Source of the DNA: Acanthopleura granulata
Lineage: Eukaryota > Mollusca > Polyplacophora > Chitonida > Chitonidae
Assembly: GCA_016165875.1 (NCBI GenBank)
Contig: JABBOT010000002.1
Location: 37,909,868-37,973,867 of the forward strand
Direction: 5' to 3'
DNA length: 64,000 nucleotides
Part shown: positions 12,721 through 26,210 of the stretch, in pieces
Position numbering within the stretch: position 1 is the stretch's first letter
How the letters are laid out: each line of letters begins with the position of its first letter
Notes under the pieces: model-generated
What the model saw: the letters and a program-made list of their open reading frames with translations, nothing else
Told to the model about the DNA's origin: nothing
Databases searched by the model: none
Position numbers and translations under genes: made by a program

Positions 12721-14154
12721 GCAGCCCAACATGGCGACAGAGAGCAAAATCGCTGACAGTGAAAAGCAATCTTTAAAGTGTCATCAGCTTTAAATATCAC
12801 GCAAGTGAAGCTTGTGCATTTTAGGAGGATATTCCTTTCGTGGGATGTACAGAAGAGAGAGGTTGGTCGGCGAAAACCGAATGTGTGCATAACGTTGATC
12901 TGCTGTTGATACATACTTTTCGCACATGTAATAAATTAGTAGATTTAAGCACGTCGTCGATAGAGCCGCAGCAGCAGCTATAATACTTGGGATGATACAT
13001 TTGTCTTTCAGAGCTAAAAATTGAAAATGGCAGGATGGTTGATGGTAAAATCGTAATTTTGAGCGGCATGGCTTAGATATAACGAGCTGAGGACACATAA
13101 TTAACAGATCGCTAGACTAACCAATATAACGACTCCTTCCAGTAATGGTTTCACCATTGCTGGACTAACCATGACACTGTCTCCTACAAGGAACGGCTCC
13201 ACCCTTGCTGGACTAACCAAGACGCCGATTCCTGCAAGGAACGCTTCCACGATCACTGGGCTAACCGACAACGATGCCTAAAAGGAAGGGCTCCACGATC
13301 GCTGGACTAAACGTGTAAAAAAATGTGGTAGACGCTGATGTTGAAAAACAACTGTGTCAGGTGTTTCAGACTTGACTTGTTCTACCTTAGGTTACAAACT
13401 TATCAATCACCCCCCTTATAAAGTTTGCGCGTACAGTGCCACTTGTCAGTGTCATATCTAGTCGGATTATGCCAGCTGTGATCATTTGCTGAATCTCATA
13501 TTATGAGTGTTGTGAGCTTACAGTACTTGTACACAAGTCTATAATGGCATGACTCATTTGCACAACAATCGCAAACACCTACGTCTCAAAGGCATGTGCT
13601 AGTAATATATACAGTAAGTGGGACGGGAGAACACCTGGATATTTTACAGGTATCCATATATTTATATATCTGTGAAATATATACATGTATATATAAGACA
13701 GGCTTCCTAAATTTACAAGTGGTGGTTTATGTCCAGGCTCCTTCTTCACAATTACCCCATGGGCTTCGATCATCGCGTCAAGGATAGCAACACGTGTTCA
13801 TCCCGTGCACTGATGGTCGCCATAGACTACTGGGTCATGGTCAGGGTCACAGAGACATACATCTAAGTCACGTATGTAATGAGAGGCCAAAACTATACTA
13901 TACCGGTAAAGAATTTTATACAGCAATTTAATTAAGGATGACATGGAATTAATTAATTGATGATAAACAAACTTAGACGAGCTTAAAACAAAAGCCATTA
14001 AGGTAAGCCTCAAGGCTTTTTCTCTCAGTAATGACTAATATATATATACTATATATGACACGCCATGAGCAAAGGTAGTCTTTGTTTACTACAATTAAAA
14101 GGAAGGACACAAAAAGAGACAAAGTGACAAATAAATACACACTATCGTGTTTAA
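12721..14154. repeat. Segmental duplication, left copy part 2
   Basis: Matches 62567-64000 at a constant offset of 49,846 bases for all 1,434 positions, with only a few substitutions (for example the last base of GACGAGCTT near 13984). The match runs to the window end. It contains a tandem repeat at 13110-13310 and AT-rich palindromes near 14038-14058. ORFs in it (12790-13098 -, 13579-13773 -, 13798-14013 -) are copied too but show no protein family. Confidence 0.95.
13110..13310. repeat. ~58-bp tandem repeat
   Basis: Three to four diverged units of the pattern GCTGGACTAACCA, then CTACAAGGAACGGCTCCACC. It is carried along in the right-hand duplicate at 62956-63156. Confidence 0.7.
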
Positions 14155-15189
14155 ACATCTGGTTTGTTTACAAATAACAGATACTATTACTGTTGAACAT
14201 ACTGCATTATTAAATGTACACTAGCAAACACTTTCAGTACCAGATACCAGATAGGTAAGAAAAGATCATGTGTAATGTTGTCATGCGTCGCCGCAAAATG
14301 CAAGGTGTTGGCAATACTACAAACAAGATTGTCATTAGGAAGAATAAGAAAGCATTCGGCGTATAAAGCATAAATCTAGCAGAAGGGTTCGAATTGCACT
14401 AAATTTCTTAAGATGCTGCGTGGTTGTAGTGGCCAGCTGAAAGTTGGACGTTTCTGGGGTGACCTGTTGCTTTCCTTGATGTAACCAGTTGTGCTGATTT
14501 AGATTTTTGCCCGTCCAACACATTCCCCATCGACTTTTTTCCCATTGCCCTACTAGAGTTCCCCTATTAGGATTTTCCTCATCGGGCATTTTGCTAACAA
14601 TAAAAACCATTTATTTTTGGTTTACATTGCATTTGACATTGCCAAATTTGACAGAAGTGAATATAATTTAAAATTCCGTATTATTAAGCATTATGAGGAT
14701 ACATGCCTGACTTGCTGCATCTTTGTCAGTGTTGAACCTTACTCAACGATCAGAGATCTGTAAAACCTGAAACGGATCCCTACCGATAGAGCAGACGGTA
14801 ACAGAACAGCGGAGCATTGGGGGCATCTAGTCGAACCGTCCGTGGTGAGTGTTTTAGTCATAATTTGGACAAATAAAATGTCAGTCATATTTTTTCCCTT
14901 CACTCGTATAGTACCCTGTCTGTTGTCCTTTTTATGAAGGATGATTATACAGAGAGGCCGGAAAAACGTCAGTACATATAACCGTTCTTTTCGATTGACA
15001 TTCTCTACATAGAAAGCCTGAGTATTTGGTGTATAGAAGTATAGGTTGTATATGAATGTAGGTATCTAATAGTTTATGCTATGTTAAAAGTGTGCATTTT
15101 AATAGGCTGATAGAAGGGACTAAAGGGTGAAAATTAGGACAAATGGTTAAAATGCGGAACAGCCATTGGTTAGTGTAAATCTGGAGCTA
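14155..15189. other. Upstream region of CRS-A
   Basis: No gene recognised. A - strand ORF of 91 codons at 14335-14610 has no motif I can name. The last part leads into the CRS-A promoter. Confidence 0.4.
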
Positions 15190-15318
15190 TATCACGTTAC
15201 GAGTCACGCTACTTCGGAAAGGTATAAAACTTCTTCACGCAATATAAGGCACTGAGTTTTTAGTCTCCATTCGCTACAAAGCATCGCTTACTACCAAGGA
15301 CACGCGCAAACGATAACG
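15190..15318 (+). promoter_or_regulatory. CRS-A core promoter and 5' leader
   Basis: TATAAAA at 15223-15229 sits 90 bp before the ATG at 15319. Just upstream, ATCACGTTACGAGTCACGCT (15191-15210) resembles the CACG-rich block before CRS-B, C and D. The start site would fall near 15255. Inferred from position and motif only. Confidence 0.6.
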
Positions 15319-18300
15319 ATGAAAACGATGTGTGTTTTGTGGCCGATCCTACTTCTGGCTTTGTGTTCAGGTAAGAATTTGAATTTTACAAATTACCCTT
15401 TTCAAACGCCCTTGTTCTTCGCATTTATGCTTTTAACGTTTTTGTTAGATTGTTTTATTAACTTTGTTTTGTTTTATTGGGTTTTGGGTTTGTTTGTTTT
15501 TTTTTTCATTCTTGCATTTGTTACATTTCGTACAACGGTTTGAAGGTTACAGAGAAGTAAGGCTTTAGAATTGCAAACAATTCTGAAAACAATGTTCTCT
15601 CTACCATCACTTGAACCCGATGATCGATTCCCTTTTGCATGTCCCTAGATTTATTTCCATAAATGTGTTTCTTTCTCTTTGTTTGCATCGAAACTGTTGC
15701 TAATACTTGTGTACAAAACGTTATTCCTGATTATTGTTTCTACACACTTTTTTTCCAACTCACCTGTGGTATTTGAATAACGGATTTTGCTCTTAAATTG
15801 CAAATATCACATTGGTTGTCATAGTTTAGCAAATATGTAGAGGACAATTCACGGTGACTTTTAGTATAGTGTGTGAGTATTGTCCTTCAAGCGATGGACT
15901 GATACTTCCTCGAGTATCCTGTCTACCTGTGAGGGGACTGCTATTTTCCTTCGAGCGATGGGCTGATACTTCCTCGACTAATCTTTCTACCTGTCACTGG
16001 ACAGCTATTCATGTATACTAACGTAACGTGTTATTTATCATGAGAGTTTTGTCGACAAAGTTCAGGAGGCTAAGAAATGCTTTATCACATATGGAATCAG
16101 AATTATTTATACAGTTAAATGAAATGTTATTTTTATTGGTGCATAAAATCCTTTTGCAGTCGAAAACATTTTAAATCCTGAATTCCTTCAGAAGAAGCCT
16201 GTCTACGAGAGTTGCCATGATCAAGTCTAAGTTCGAATGTATTTTGGTTGTAACGAAAACACGGAAATAAAACATTTACCGGTGAATAATTAATGTTAAC
16301 GATGATAAAATTTTTTTTAAAAAATGTTCACTTCAATTCTCTTCTGATCTCCACAGCCAACACCGAGGTACAACCAGCCTGCTATGACCACGCCATCTCC
16401 TACAACTTCTACGACGTCCTGGCCCAGGCAACCTGCACTGCTAAATTTACAGGCACTAAACGAATCTGGGCTTTGCGGCGAATATGCCCAAGCGCCACAA
16501 AGACATGTAATGAGATATGCTCGATAAATTCGTGAGTTACTCCTGCATTTTGTCATTTGTGCTTTAGCCGTTTACAAAGAAATGTTAAATGGGGTCCCAG
16601 AGGAGGTTGACTTTTGTAATAAAATCAAGAAGTGAGATAAATTTTAACAATTAGTCAAACAAGAATACAATACCGCCAGTTTGCTCGGTGCGCAACAAAG
16701 TAATAAGACTGATCTACCAGTACAAACAAAACAACTCAGAAATACATGCAAAAATACCTCCTTATTTCTCTTGTGTGGTAGGCCTGTATATTGACAGTTC
16801 TGTTCATAAAATAACCTACCAGCTCTGCCCGTTTCCTCCCAGCAAAATGCTGGCCACCGTTGTACAAAGGAAAAATTTATGAGTACTGCGTAAAACACCA
16901 ATCAAATAAGTGTGTATATCTATATTGTAACATAGTTATGGTGTAACGGAGACTTTCAGCACAACTCAGTCCTCTTGAATGTCCTGTCTCAAGGTAAGGT
17001 TATTATTATCATTATTAAGCACTACATAAAAAGTCTAGGGTTATGTTACTGTCTGTCCTTATGAATTTCACGCTGTGATCACTTTGAAATGGCAGCAGAA
17101 GAAGGTGTCTTTGAGCGATGCGATTACCACGGATATCTGGATACACCTCTTTGGAAACTGATTTTATTCATCCACATGGAACATTCATTGCGTCTTTTCG
17201 TCATCAATGAAAGCTTTTGACAGCTTGTCTTTGGATGAATCTGTCCTAATTTTTAAATTTGATACATTTTCTTATTTCTTTGGTGATTTGTGTTTGTCGT
17301 TCCTGGAAACTCGTCTTGCGATTATTCACCCGGAGCGCCCATTTTGGTTGACTGCTGGTATACGAATATTCGGAGTCTAGGTTCTCCCCCAGGTCGAGAT
17401 CCTTTGGCGCTGTGAATCTTTTTGACTTACTATGTTCGTACTTTTACACCATTATTTAGCATAATGTTGTAGTTGCAATTATCTGTCTAAAGTCCGTAAG
17501 AAGACACGCTCTTCTTCCACACATCAATTTTAAGTCACTATATAGAGGCAGAAACTATCACACGGGTCCAACAATTACTAAAATAATGATGGATTTTCTA
17601 TAAATGTGCATAGTCAAGGGATCTCGGAAGTTCTGCAACTTTGTTTACCTTTAATAAATATTAAAGTATGTTCTCCGCACTGCAGTCTAAATCTTTGTTT
17701 ACTTTGTGACGGAAGTGAATTGTCTCTGATAGTGTATATCACGCTATAATATTATTGCAAACAGTGGAGGTAAGATTATATATATTGAAATATATCTGTA
17801 ACTAAAATATTGATTATTTTTATATACATGTATATATTCCTGTACTTTTATATAGTGTTTAATAATAATTATTATTATAAAACATTTCAAATTATACATC
17901 CATGCAAACAGGAGTTGTTTACATTGATCTCTGAACCTACACAGGCATATAGATCAACATACGACACTGATTGTCTACTTGGAAAGAGAACAAATTTGTA
18001 TTCAGATCAGCATTCTGGTACAAAGGAATATATCATTACTTGACTCAGTTCAACTATTCAACGAAAATACACTCTGCCTTCATCAAAAATTGTATATTGC
18101 TATCGCTAGCTAGCACATGCATGCAACTTCTGAAGCAAAAGGTTAGCCCTGATACAAAGCTTCCTAGCTTCCTCATCTACACTATATAACCGTTATCACA
18201 TATGTTACACACCACAGCCAAGGCAGGTTTACCCTGCTAGGGGTTGTGTAACTGTTACTAGCATTTGAGAATTTCCACCAACATGAAAAAAGCCTAATTG

Positions 18301-19974
18301 AGGTAAATTGTCAAGAGGTCACATTTCAAGGATCCGAAATATTATTTGCCAAATATCACACTGTCGTCTCTACGTATGGTCGAGAGAGAGAAGTTTGACT
18401 AATGGCGAGAGTTTTCGGGAACAGTCTTTATTCAGTGCATTCAGTTTGCAAGTTAGCAAACAGTACAGGTGATACAGTGGATATCTGACAGACAGACAAA
18501 CAGACAGACAGTTCTGTAACACAGAAACAAAGAAATGAATTAATACCATGAATTGCACTGACTATAGTGTCCATACAAAATGCAATCAATAAGTATATAC
18601 TGTCATGGAACAATTACTGAATACCTAAATATATTGCTTAATTGAAATGAAAATAAATGAACTATATTGTATACAGCATACAGCTGAAAACCACCCCACC
18701 ATTAGCGCTAACGCTATATAAGCCCTGCATCCAGTAAATAGTCTTAAAAATACTTTCAAATAAAACCTGAGACCGCTAAGTATTCGTTATTTTCCACACA
18801 CAAAACCTTCAACGACGCACCCGAACAAGAATTAGTTCATCATCACAAAAGTTAATTAACTGCTTTGGTATTCATTTTAGAATTAAACTGAACTCTCTAA
18901 AGAAAGACATTCTACATGAGTATTGATTATACACGTACAATAGTAATCTAAAACAGTAAATGGGAGATGACTCCGAATGGCAAACTACACCTAACGTTAA
19001 TGGCAGGTAACTCTGTACTAAATCGTAAAAATAACTGGTCAAGACAATTACGACAAGTTAATTACTTAAGCGCTTTTACAATGCAATGAATTGTAACTAA
19101 TGCCCTTACACTATGAATATACTCCATTGCTCTACAATGTATTAACAAAGTTTTAAAGCTAGAAAGAAAAAAAGCGTCTCGGAAATTGGACCCTTATCGA
19201 CACAAATAAAACTGAATTGTAGCACACGTTGCAGTATAAAACTCTCCGAAGAAGAGAAGAGGAGTGTCTAACGCTAAAACAAAGACCTTATGTAACCTTT
19301 CGAAATGTGTATAGATGTACCTGAAGAGTGAATCTGCGTGGCAAAAATACGTAACACAACATGATAAATGACTCAGAACAGCGTAACAGACAGGAAGTCA
19401 TCTGTCTTGCAACAAGTGATTCTGCTCGCGACCACAGCGCTCCCCAGCAAGGCCAGTAATTGTGCAGACACAGATAATCTCAACCAACGTACTTTTATTC
19501 CCTATGCTGTAGTCTTTTATATTAAGTACTGTTCTACATACTGTAAAGCAACTCCTCAATGTTTAACACTGGGTTGTTTAAAGTTTGATTTCGTAATCGT
19601 ATTTCAGTTATTGCAATACACTGTTTTAAAACGAAACCATTGGTGTTATAATTTTGATTAGCGGTACTTTGATTTACCCTGAGCTCACATTTAATAGTTG
19701 TCTGTATAGCTAGTTTAGCGAAATCATAACAAGTTGAGAAAAAGAACTGGCGTCAGTGACCCTCTCGTTTTCTTGTTTCAGAATGTCATGTTTCCAGGCA
19801 ATGCACGTGTACAAGAACCCTCCAGTCCTGGCTGAGAACTGTAACAGTCAACCGGATCAAGGTGTGCCCGGCCTGAGCATACTCATGTATAACAACGGCT
19901 GTGGAATCTCTCAATCAAACTGTGGGCCCAATTATTGCTGTTGCTCAGGTGCAGTCGATGCTCTGGTGACATAA
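15319..19974 (+). CDS. CRS-A: small secreted cysteine-rich protein
   Basis: Three exons: 15319-15370, 16357-16531 and 19782-19974, joining to 139 codons plus stop. Splice sites are canonical (TCAG|GTAAGA; CCACAG|CC; TC|GTGAGT; TTTCAG|AA) and the introns are in phases 1 and 2. Exon 1 encodes a signal peptide (MKTMCVLWPILLLALCS). Exon 2 carries YNFYD, LAQATCTAK and five cysteines. Exon 3 carries YKNPPVLAE, NSQPDQG and the ending NCGPNYCCCSG. The mature part has 12 cysteines, one more than its relatives because of ENC where they have ENS. An AATAAA at 20179-20184 can end the transcript. It is the most diverged intact member and the only one with this signal sequence. I do not recognise the family; secretion and disulfide bonding are inferred. 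Intron 2 is long (3,250 bp) and holds a SINE fragment. Confidence 0.88.
15882..16010. repeat. ~67-bp tandem duplication in CRS-A intron 1
   Basis: CCTTCAAGCGATGGACTGAT and CCTTCGAGCGATGGGCTGAT begin two units, both continuing ACTTCCTCGA and CTACCTGT. Confidence 0.75.
16821..16909 (+). mobile_element. SINE 3' fragment in CRS-A intron 2
   Basis: CTCTGCCCGTTTCCTCCCAG, ATGCTGGCCACCGT, TGAGTACTGCGTAAAACACC and AATCAAATAA match the 3' half of the common SINE. Confidence 0.85.
18487..18511. repeat. (GACA)n microsatellite
   Basis: Short run of GACAGACAGACAAACAGACA type within CRS-A intron 2. Confidence 0.8.
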
Positions 19975-20178
19975 TGATAAAGCCCCAGATCTGTTTTAAC
20001 ATGAAGTTTAAATGTTTAAAAGTGTAACACTCCAGATTTGGTGTATCCGATTTTATAGATTGGTGCATAAACTTTCCTTTGATTACAGCATATCGAAATG
20101 CATGTACGCTACTCAAGTGTCCTGATAATTTTCAATGTTATAAGGCAAATGTTTTAAACATCCCAAATGGAACAAAAG

Positions 20179-20184
20179 AATAAA
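20179..20184 (+). terminator. Poly(A) signal of CRS-A
   Basis: AATAAA 205 bp after the CRS-A stop codon; the first perfect hexamer downstream. Confidence 0.6.
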
Positions 20185-20189
20185 GGCAA

Positions 20190-21544
20190 TTATCATCAGC
20201 TTAAAGATTTTACTTTTTGCTGTTTCTTTCTTCATCGCTTACTCTCTTTCTGACAAATTTCTGGACCCAGTGCGCACAATCGTGCTGATTTAAAATGAAT
20301 TTGTTCACGCCAATCCAGTCTATGCAGTATAGGCCGTACGTCGTTCGCTGAAAAACGCTTACAAAAGAACTCTGGTCCCAGTTTCAATACCAGCATGGTA
20401 TTGAAATGAAGCCATGCTAGTTTGGCCAAAGGAGGTGTAACAAGAAGTTCTCCGCACAAAACTGGCACAACAGGAAGAATATGCTCATTATAATACTGAA
20501 AGTTTTTTGTTGGCGGAGTAACAAGTAGTCCCGCAAGGCACCCCAAAACGTCATATATCAATGTGCGCGTACTATAAATAGTAACAAAACTGAGTCTACT
20601 TGTATCGCCGTGATGAACCAATTGAGCCTAAAACTTCTAATATTTTTCGCCACGTGGATGTGCTGACGAAACGCAGACTCTACAGGTCCTGTTAACATTG
20701 CCTACTGTTTATCACTATATCACTAGCAGAGTGAAGGGCGGGCTGAAACTATGTAAAGCAGCCTGCTTCTTTAAACTGGTAAACTTTCTAAATATCATTC
20801 TGGTATACATCTCCTCCCATAAATACAACTCCGAGAATATTCCCAGGCTTATCTACATATTTACATCTACAGGGCGCGCGTTTGAACTAGCGTTATATCT
20901 AGTACTGCTAATATTAAATCTCTTCTCGCCTTCCACTCTCCAGCCATTCACTAGCAAATTTCAGCAATAATGAATATTAAACACAACCCATAAATAATGT
21001 CAGTGACCGACCCATTCAACAGTTCATCTTAGATTCAGGCTCATAAGCATATATATTAATGATACCACGCTAGGAAAGTAACCACCAGTGACTAGCCGAG
21101 TGCAAGTGTATTGCTGGTACCTAAACAACAAATACATGTACAATGAAATAAAAGAAAATCTTTCACTTACTGATGTGAATAAAGAGTTTGGAATTTCATA
21201 CAGACTCTGAATGGATTATTTGTTGCAAAAGTCATTAAGGCTGGCGTAAGGTCAGTATAGAATGCGACAGATGCTATAAGCTACAATACACTTGAATATT
21301 TATAAAGCAACATTTTCCTGACCATTCATGAAAGTATTCTCTCATTTCATTTAAAATAAACAATTGCGGACGCTGATATATTTACATTTGTGTAAAATTG
21401 AGCGGTGCATGTATTGAACCAAGAAGGCGTGCACTTGTTATATGCATATATTTCACAAGTCGTAAAGTTTGTCAGTAATTTTCCAAAGGCCCACGGTTCA
21501 CCTTTGGCTCTCTGTTTTTTTTTCTTCCCATAAAACAGATTGCG
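20190..21544. other. Intergenic stretch
   Basis: Holds a 129-codon - strand ORF (20232-20621) in which LLVTPP appears twice (LLVTPPTKN and LLVTPPLAK), but no start context, domain or splice partner is recognisable. Nothing else was identified. Confidence 0.4.
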
Positions 21545-21815
21545 GAGGCCTCCGTGGCTTAGTTGGTTAGCGCGCTAGCGCAGCATAATGACCCAGAAAT
21601 CTCCCACCAATGCGGTCGATGTGACTTCAAGTCCAGCTAATGCTGGCTTCCTCTCCGGCTGTACGTGGGAAGGTCAGCCAGCAACCTGCGGATGGTCGTA
21701 GGTTTTTTCCGGGCTCTGCCCGGTTTCCTCCCACAGTAATGCTGGTCGCCGTCGTGTAAACGAAATATTCTTGACTACGACTTTAAACGCCAGTCAAAGA
21801 AATAAATAAATAAAA
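21545..21815 (+). mobile_element. Full-length tRNA-derived SINE
   Basis: Complete copy: tRNA-like head GGCTTAGTTGGTTAGCGCGC (A box), ACTTCAAGTCCAGC (B-box-like), body with CAACCTGCGGATGGTCGTAG, 3' end GTCGTGTAAACGAAATATTC and an AAATAAATAAATAAA tail. These RNA-polymerase-III-derived elements move by using a LINE reverse transcriptase. Confidence 0.93.
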
Positions 21816-24500
21816 TTGATTGCCATCATGTAGGTGAAAAATGAACGGACAAATATATACATTACATAGCCATATATAGTAATACTATAGTTATATAGTA
21901 ATAGTTTGCTATTTATATTTATAAATTTAAGAGCATATGACTTTCATGTTACATTTAATTTTAAAATAAATAATGACATTCATTTATATGAATACATAAT
22001 TTTTTTCATTTGTAAGATACTGTTCAGATACAGAAAAGATCAGTGGTTTATGTAAACCATGATGTAAACGACAACATTCTTGAGCTTGGCCGTAATGAAT
22101 AGTGAAATAAACATGTGTACATAAATATAATATATAAGATATAGCCATAAAACTACAGTAATAGTTTACTCTTTATATAAACTGAAGAGCGTTCAAATTC
22201 CATGTTTCTCTTAGTTTTAAGAAATATACTGACCTGTATTCAGTAATATTTTATTCTTGTAAAGGATAGAGTTCAGATATGCAATAGTTTAGTTAATATG
22301 TGTTGCACATACTACAATGGTAATAATGAAACCATTTCCAGCTTTACAAGACAAACGTATTGTACTCAAGTATTGTATCTGGTGCTGGAGTTCAGTCAAC
22401 CAAATGTCACCTATATGGGAAGGAACCAGAGATTTGCTAATAAGAACTTGCCTGTCCTGTCTCACACATGGCTTAAAGTCTTTTTATCGCGCTGCACTTG
22501 TGGCGTCTAACAATTTGGCTAAGCTACAAATACAGAACAGTATGAGGAAAATAGATTTTTTTCAAATTTCTCAATGCACCACTTCAAAGTGGTCTGAAAA
22601 GTACCAGAAGTGCATGTATACAAAACTGTGTCAAAAGACAGTAAAATCCAAACCTTCTAATTTATTATACATATAAGTGTAAAATTTGTGTATCTTTGCA
22701 ACACATTTTAACTATGAGTGAATGAAAGAGAATTGAATGAAAATATTTTAGTCTGCAGTTGTGTGTTGATGTTTGAGACATTCAATTAATCAATACTATC
22801 AGTTAATACGCGTGTATATAAATATATCATCAAATCAATGTATCAGGTTCATGTATAATAATACTGAAGACTTACATTTAATATGTACACCTACTCGATT
22901 GTTCCCATATAGTATTGAATATGTCTGCAAGCGATGCATATACATTTGAAACCAATAGTATGTTTGCCTTATAGCTATTACTGAAACTATAATATTGTTC
23001 ATGAAAGCTTCTTGGGCATGTGCATTATCCTTCAAGCTCGCCTTGCTCCAGTTCAAGTGTTTAGTTTTCACTGTACCGTTCACACCTCTGTTTTATTGTC
23101 CTCTTATCGCTGGACTGATTTCTCATAATAACCAGCAGCAGTTAGTGGAAGCATGCAGGTAAAATAGTTTACTTCCACCTTGGAAGTCAACATCAGTTTG
23201 ATCTAATACCGTCCAACCTCATTCTGCTGTGCACGACATGAGAGAAAAGTTTTCCTAATTTCGTCGTGCGAAGGTGCACAGGCTTGACTTGCGTGATATT
23301 TACAATATATAACACTCATAGAGACCACATTATGCTGTCAACGACTTTGCTTTCGGCTGTCATGTTGGGTGCAAGCATGACTGTTTTGTTTTTGTTTTTG
23401 TTTTGCTATACTAGTATTTAGCCTTCAGCGGACTAATCGCCCTTAGTCTTATTGTCGTGACACAATAAGACTTCGATAGTTGTTCGGCCTAGTTGGACGC
23501 GATTTAAGAATTCTCATAATTGTGCCAGTGCCATCAGGAGAACATCGATAACGATGCACGATTTATCGATATTGATATTTGATTTATTGATATCTGTAAA
23601 TGATTTAAATGATTTAATAACAGTTTGATTTCTCATATTGTTGTAACAGGTCCACGTGATGGGCCAAATTAACATTAAATCGAGAATTATCGATAGCTGT
23701 TTACCTGATCTTAACGTCAAGCGCGATACTTGGATGTCGAATACCTCTTCTATTTCGTGATGTTAAATTCCATCAGCTTGTTTCAAGGCAAAGACTCCAT
23801 GGTCTCGAGTGAGGTTATGATTTTTCAAAAACAAGCCGAACGCTGGATTATGAGTGGCGTCCATTATGGTCGACGGATAGCGAGACCAGATACGTAAACT
23901 GTGATCCAGTTTACTACAAACGTTGTCTCTGACATTGTCGTGTTTAAAATCGTTTCGAATCTTTTGTATAATACAACGTTAACATACGAAATTTATTTTC
24001 ACCTCTTGTATATCTATGATCTCACGACACTATGGCTTCAGAATTCGATGTTACGAAATTCGGTTATAAGTAAAACAATGTAGACTGTTTAGTAGTGTGG
24101 TGTTTGCCACTGAGTGGAGTTGTATCCTCAAAGTGTGCTGCCATAGCAAAATTTATTACTCTCAACACCTATTTTCCAGCATGCTATGTCTTGTTGAATA
24201 ATTATGAAGTTACCCGGGGCAAATAAAGTCTTCGTCTCGAAAATAAGCTGGTGGAGTTCAACACTATGAACTGAAAAAGCTTTCTAATTCCTTTTTCTTT
24301 GCAAGAATATGGATGGCAAACATATCGATGTATACAGCAGGTGTTGTTACGAATCACCAACGAAAGGCAATTTTGATGGCAGGTTTGATGGCATTGATTT
24401 TACAGATAGTTGAATATAGACGATAAGTTAAAACAACGTATCGGTTAGCCATGGAGGGACGTTACAAGTTAACAATCGCGAGATTGATTTCCAAAACAAC
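21816..24500. other. AT-rich intergenic stretch
   Basis: No gene recognised. Overlapping ORFs at 22298-22510 and 22317-22676 (119 codons) have no recognisable motif. The remainder is AT-rich. Confidence 0.4.
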
Positions 24501-24525
24501 CTGTAATATCAGTTCCCAAAGAAAA

Positions 24526-24708
24526 ATGTGGTAACATAATGCATATAAGTTGTAAATGTGGTAACATAATGCATATAAGTTGTAAATGTGGAAAAATAAT
24601 GCATATAAGTTGTAAATGTGGTAACATAATGCATATAAGTTGTAAATGTGGAAACATAATGCATATAAGTTGTGAATGTGGTAACATAATGCATGTAAGT
24701 TGTAAATA
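24526..24708. repeat. 30-bp tandem repeat, about six units
   Basis: Exact 30-bp period of GTGGTAACATAATGCATATA then AGTTGTAAAT, with single-base variants such as GTGGAAAAAT and GTGGAAACAT. The period divides by three, so - strand ORFs (24469-24687, 24509-24694) stay open through it without being genes. The units abut directly, with no spacers. Confidence 0.95.
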
Positions 24709-24921
24709 AAGCTGAGAGAAGAAATCAGCAGTCTTTATAGGTTGTAAGAGAAAGTCTCATTTAAAATTCAAACTCGTTGTCTGTAAATAAGTTCTAGGTA
24801 ATATATAAATATAACTGTCTCATGTCGATTTTCTAAACATGATTGCTTATACAGCCCTTAGCCTCGCCGGTTAAGCTGAATTATAGTCTGTTTCTCTTAA
24901 CTTGTCGCCTATATCCAGCTC

Positions 24922-25125
24922 GGGGCCTCCGTGGCTCAGTTGGTTAGCGCACTAGTGCAGCGTAATGACCCAGAAGCCTCCCACCAATGCGTTGGCTGTG
25001 AGTTCAAGTCCAGCTCATGCTGGCTTCCTTGTAGGTTTCTCCCGGGGCCCGTCCGGTTTCCTACTACCTAAGAGCTGACCGCCGTCGTATAAGTGAAATA
25101 TTCTTAAAACACCAATAGAATATAA
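24922..25125 (+). mobile_element. SINE with internal deletion
   Basis: Head GGGGCCTCCGTGGCTCAGTT with both Pol III boxes, then a gap in the body after GCTGGCTTCCT, then GCCGTCGTATAAGTGAAATA and a short tail. Confidence 0.9.
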
Positions 25126-26197
25126 CCGTTTCGTCGTTTCCGACGACACTATGTTATACCTCCAACATAGTTTGAATGCTACTTGGGGAAAATTTGTTAA
25201 ACCTCTTTAAGTAGTTCGTTTTCTGTTGCATTCACGATGGTCCATAGGTGGAGTTACTAATTTATTTATTTATTTATTTATCTATTTATCTATATGATAG
25301 TTCTCTAACGGTTTGGACTGGTTGACCGTACTCCGAGATTAGCTTCGACATTACCTTCTCTGAATTGATATTTTCACTTTCATTCAGTTACCTGGAATTC
25401 GAAAGTTTAATGCCCAAGATGTACGCCACAAATTCGGTTTTCTTCAACCTTAAAGTAATTCCCATTTTACATCACCTCATTATCAGTGAACGGTGAATTC
25501 TACGGCGTGGTAATCAATGCAAATATAACAGATGTAACTACTGGGGAAGCTTCCCAACTACTTCCCAAAGTCAAAATCATTAAAGTTGCTGAAAGTTGGC
25601 TCCGTTAATTATTTAATAATAATCAAGCCAAATCTATACGTTCAAACAGACATTCGTAAGACTCCCAAGCACAAAGTGCATGTCTTCTATCGATATCGCT
25701 CTCTGACAGCCTAGCTGGAACAATCTCAGATCTGTTTGCGTTTAATTTTAAAGGTGAATGAAACCGCAGAGTTTGAAGGAACCATCAGCCCCTGGCAAGT
25801 TACTGGGGAACTTCCCCACGTGTGACATGCAGACGTGTTAGTGAAAGACAAATGGCCTTCAACGCATGCAGAAGCGTTCCCTGACCACTTGTTGTCACCA
25901 AGACTTCTTTGTGCAGTGAGTGCAGGGAATCTACAATTTCTTTCAGCAGAATTGAATCTGGACCTCCTGGATCTTATGGTTAGAGGTTACACCCTTTACT
26001 CACTGAGTTACAATCCTCTCTCGTAGCCAATGATACGTGACATTTTTAATAGCAAACGAGGTGGTCAACAAACGTGTATGGCTTTTGAATTTTTTTATTT
26101 CCAAATGTGATTTTTCCGTCTTGCTATGAGATGTATAACTTGCCACTATGTAAGCATTTACATGAACAATTATAATTAAATTCTGAATGAGTTAACT
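25126..26197. other. Intergenic stretch
   Basis: A (TTTA)n run at 25259-25292 and no recognisable gene. Confidence 0.4.
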
Positions 26198-26210
26198 AAC
26201 AACAGAAAGA

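Noticed and set aside
12790..14013. Conserved small genes repeated at 62.6-63.9 kb
   Set aside because: All bases between and around them are equally conserved, so this is recent duplication, not coding constraint.
20232..20621. 129-codon - strand gene
   Set aside because: No recognisable domain, signal or partner exon; an internal LLVTPP duplication alone is too weak.
21545..21620. tRNA gene
   Set aside because: The A- and B-box sequence is the head of a SINE with its body and tail attached; no cloverleaf with an acceptor stem closes.
22317..22676. 119-codon + strand gene
   Set aside because: AT-rich surroundings, no motif, and an overlapping ORF in another frame that looks equally plausible.
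24526..24708. CRISPR-like array
   Set aside because: The 30-bp units abut with no unique spacers, and the host is an animal; it is a plain tandem repeat.
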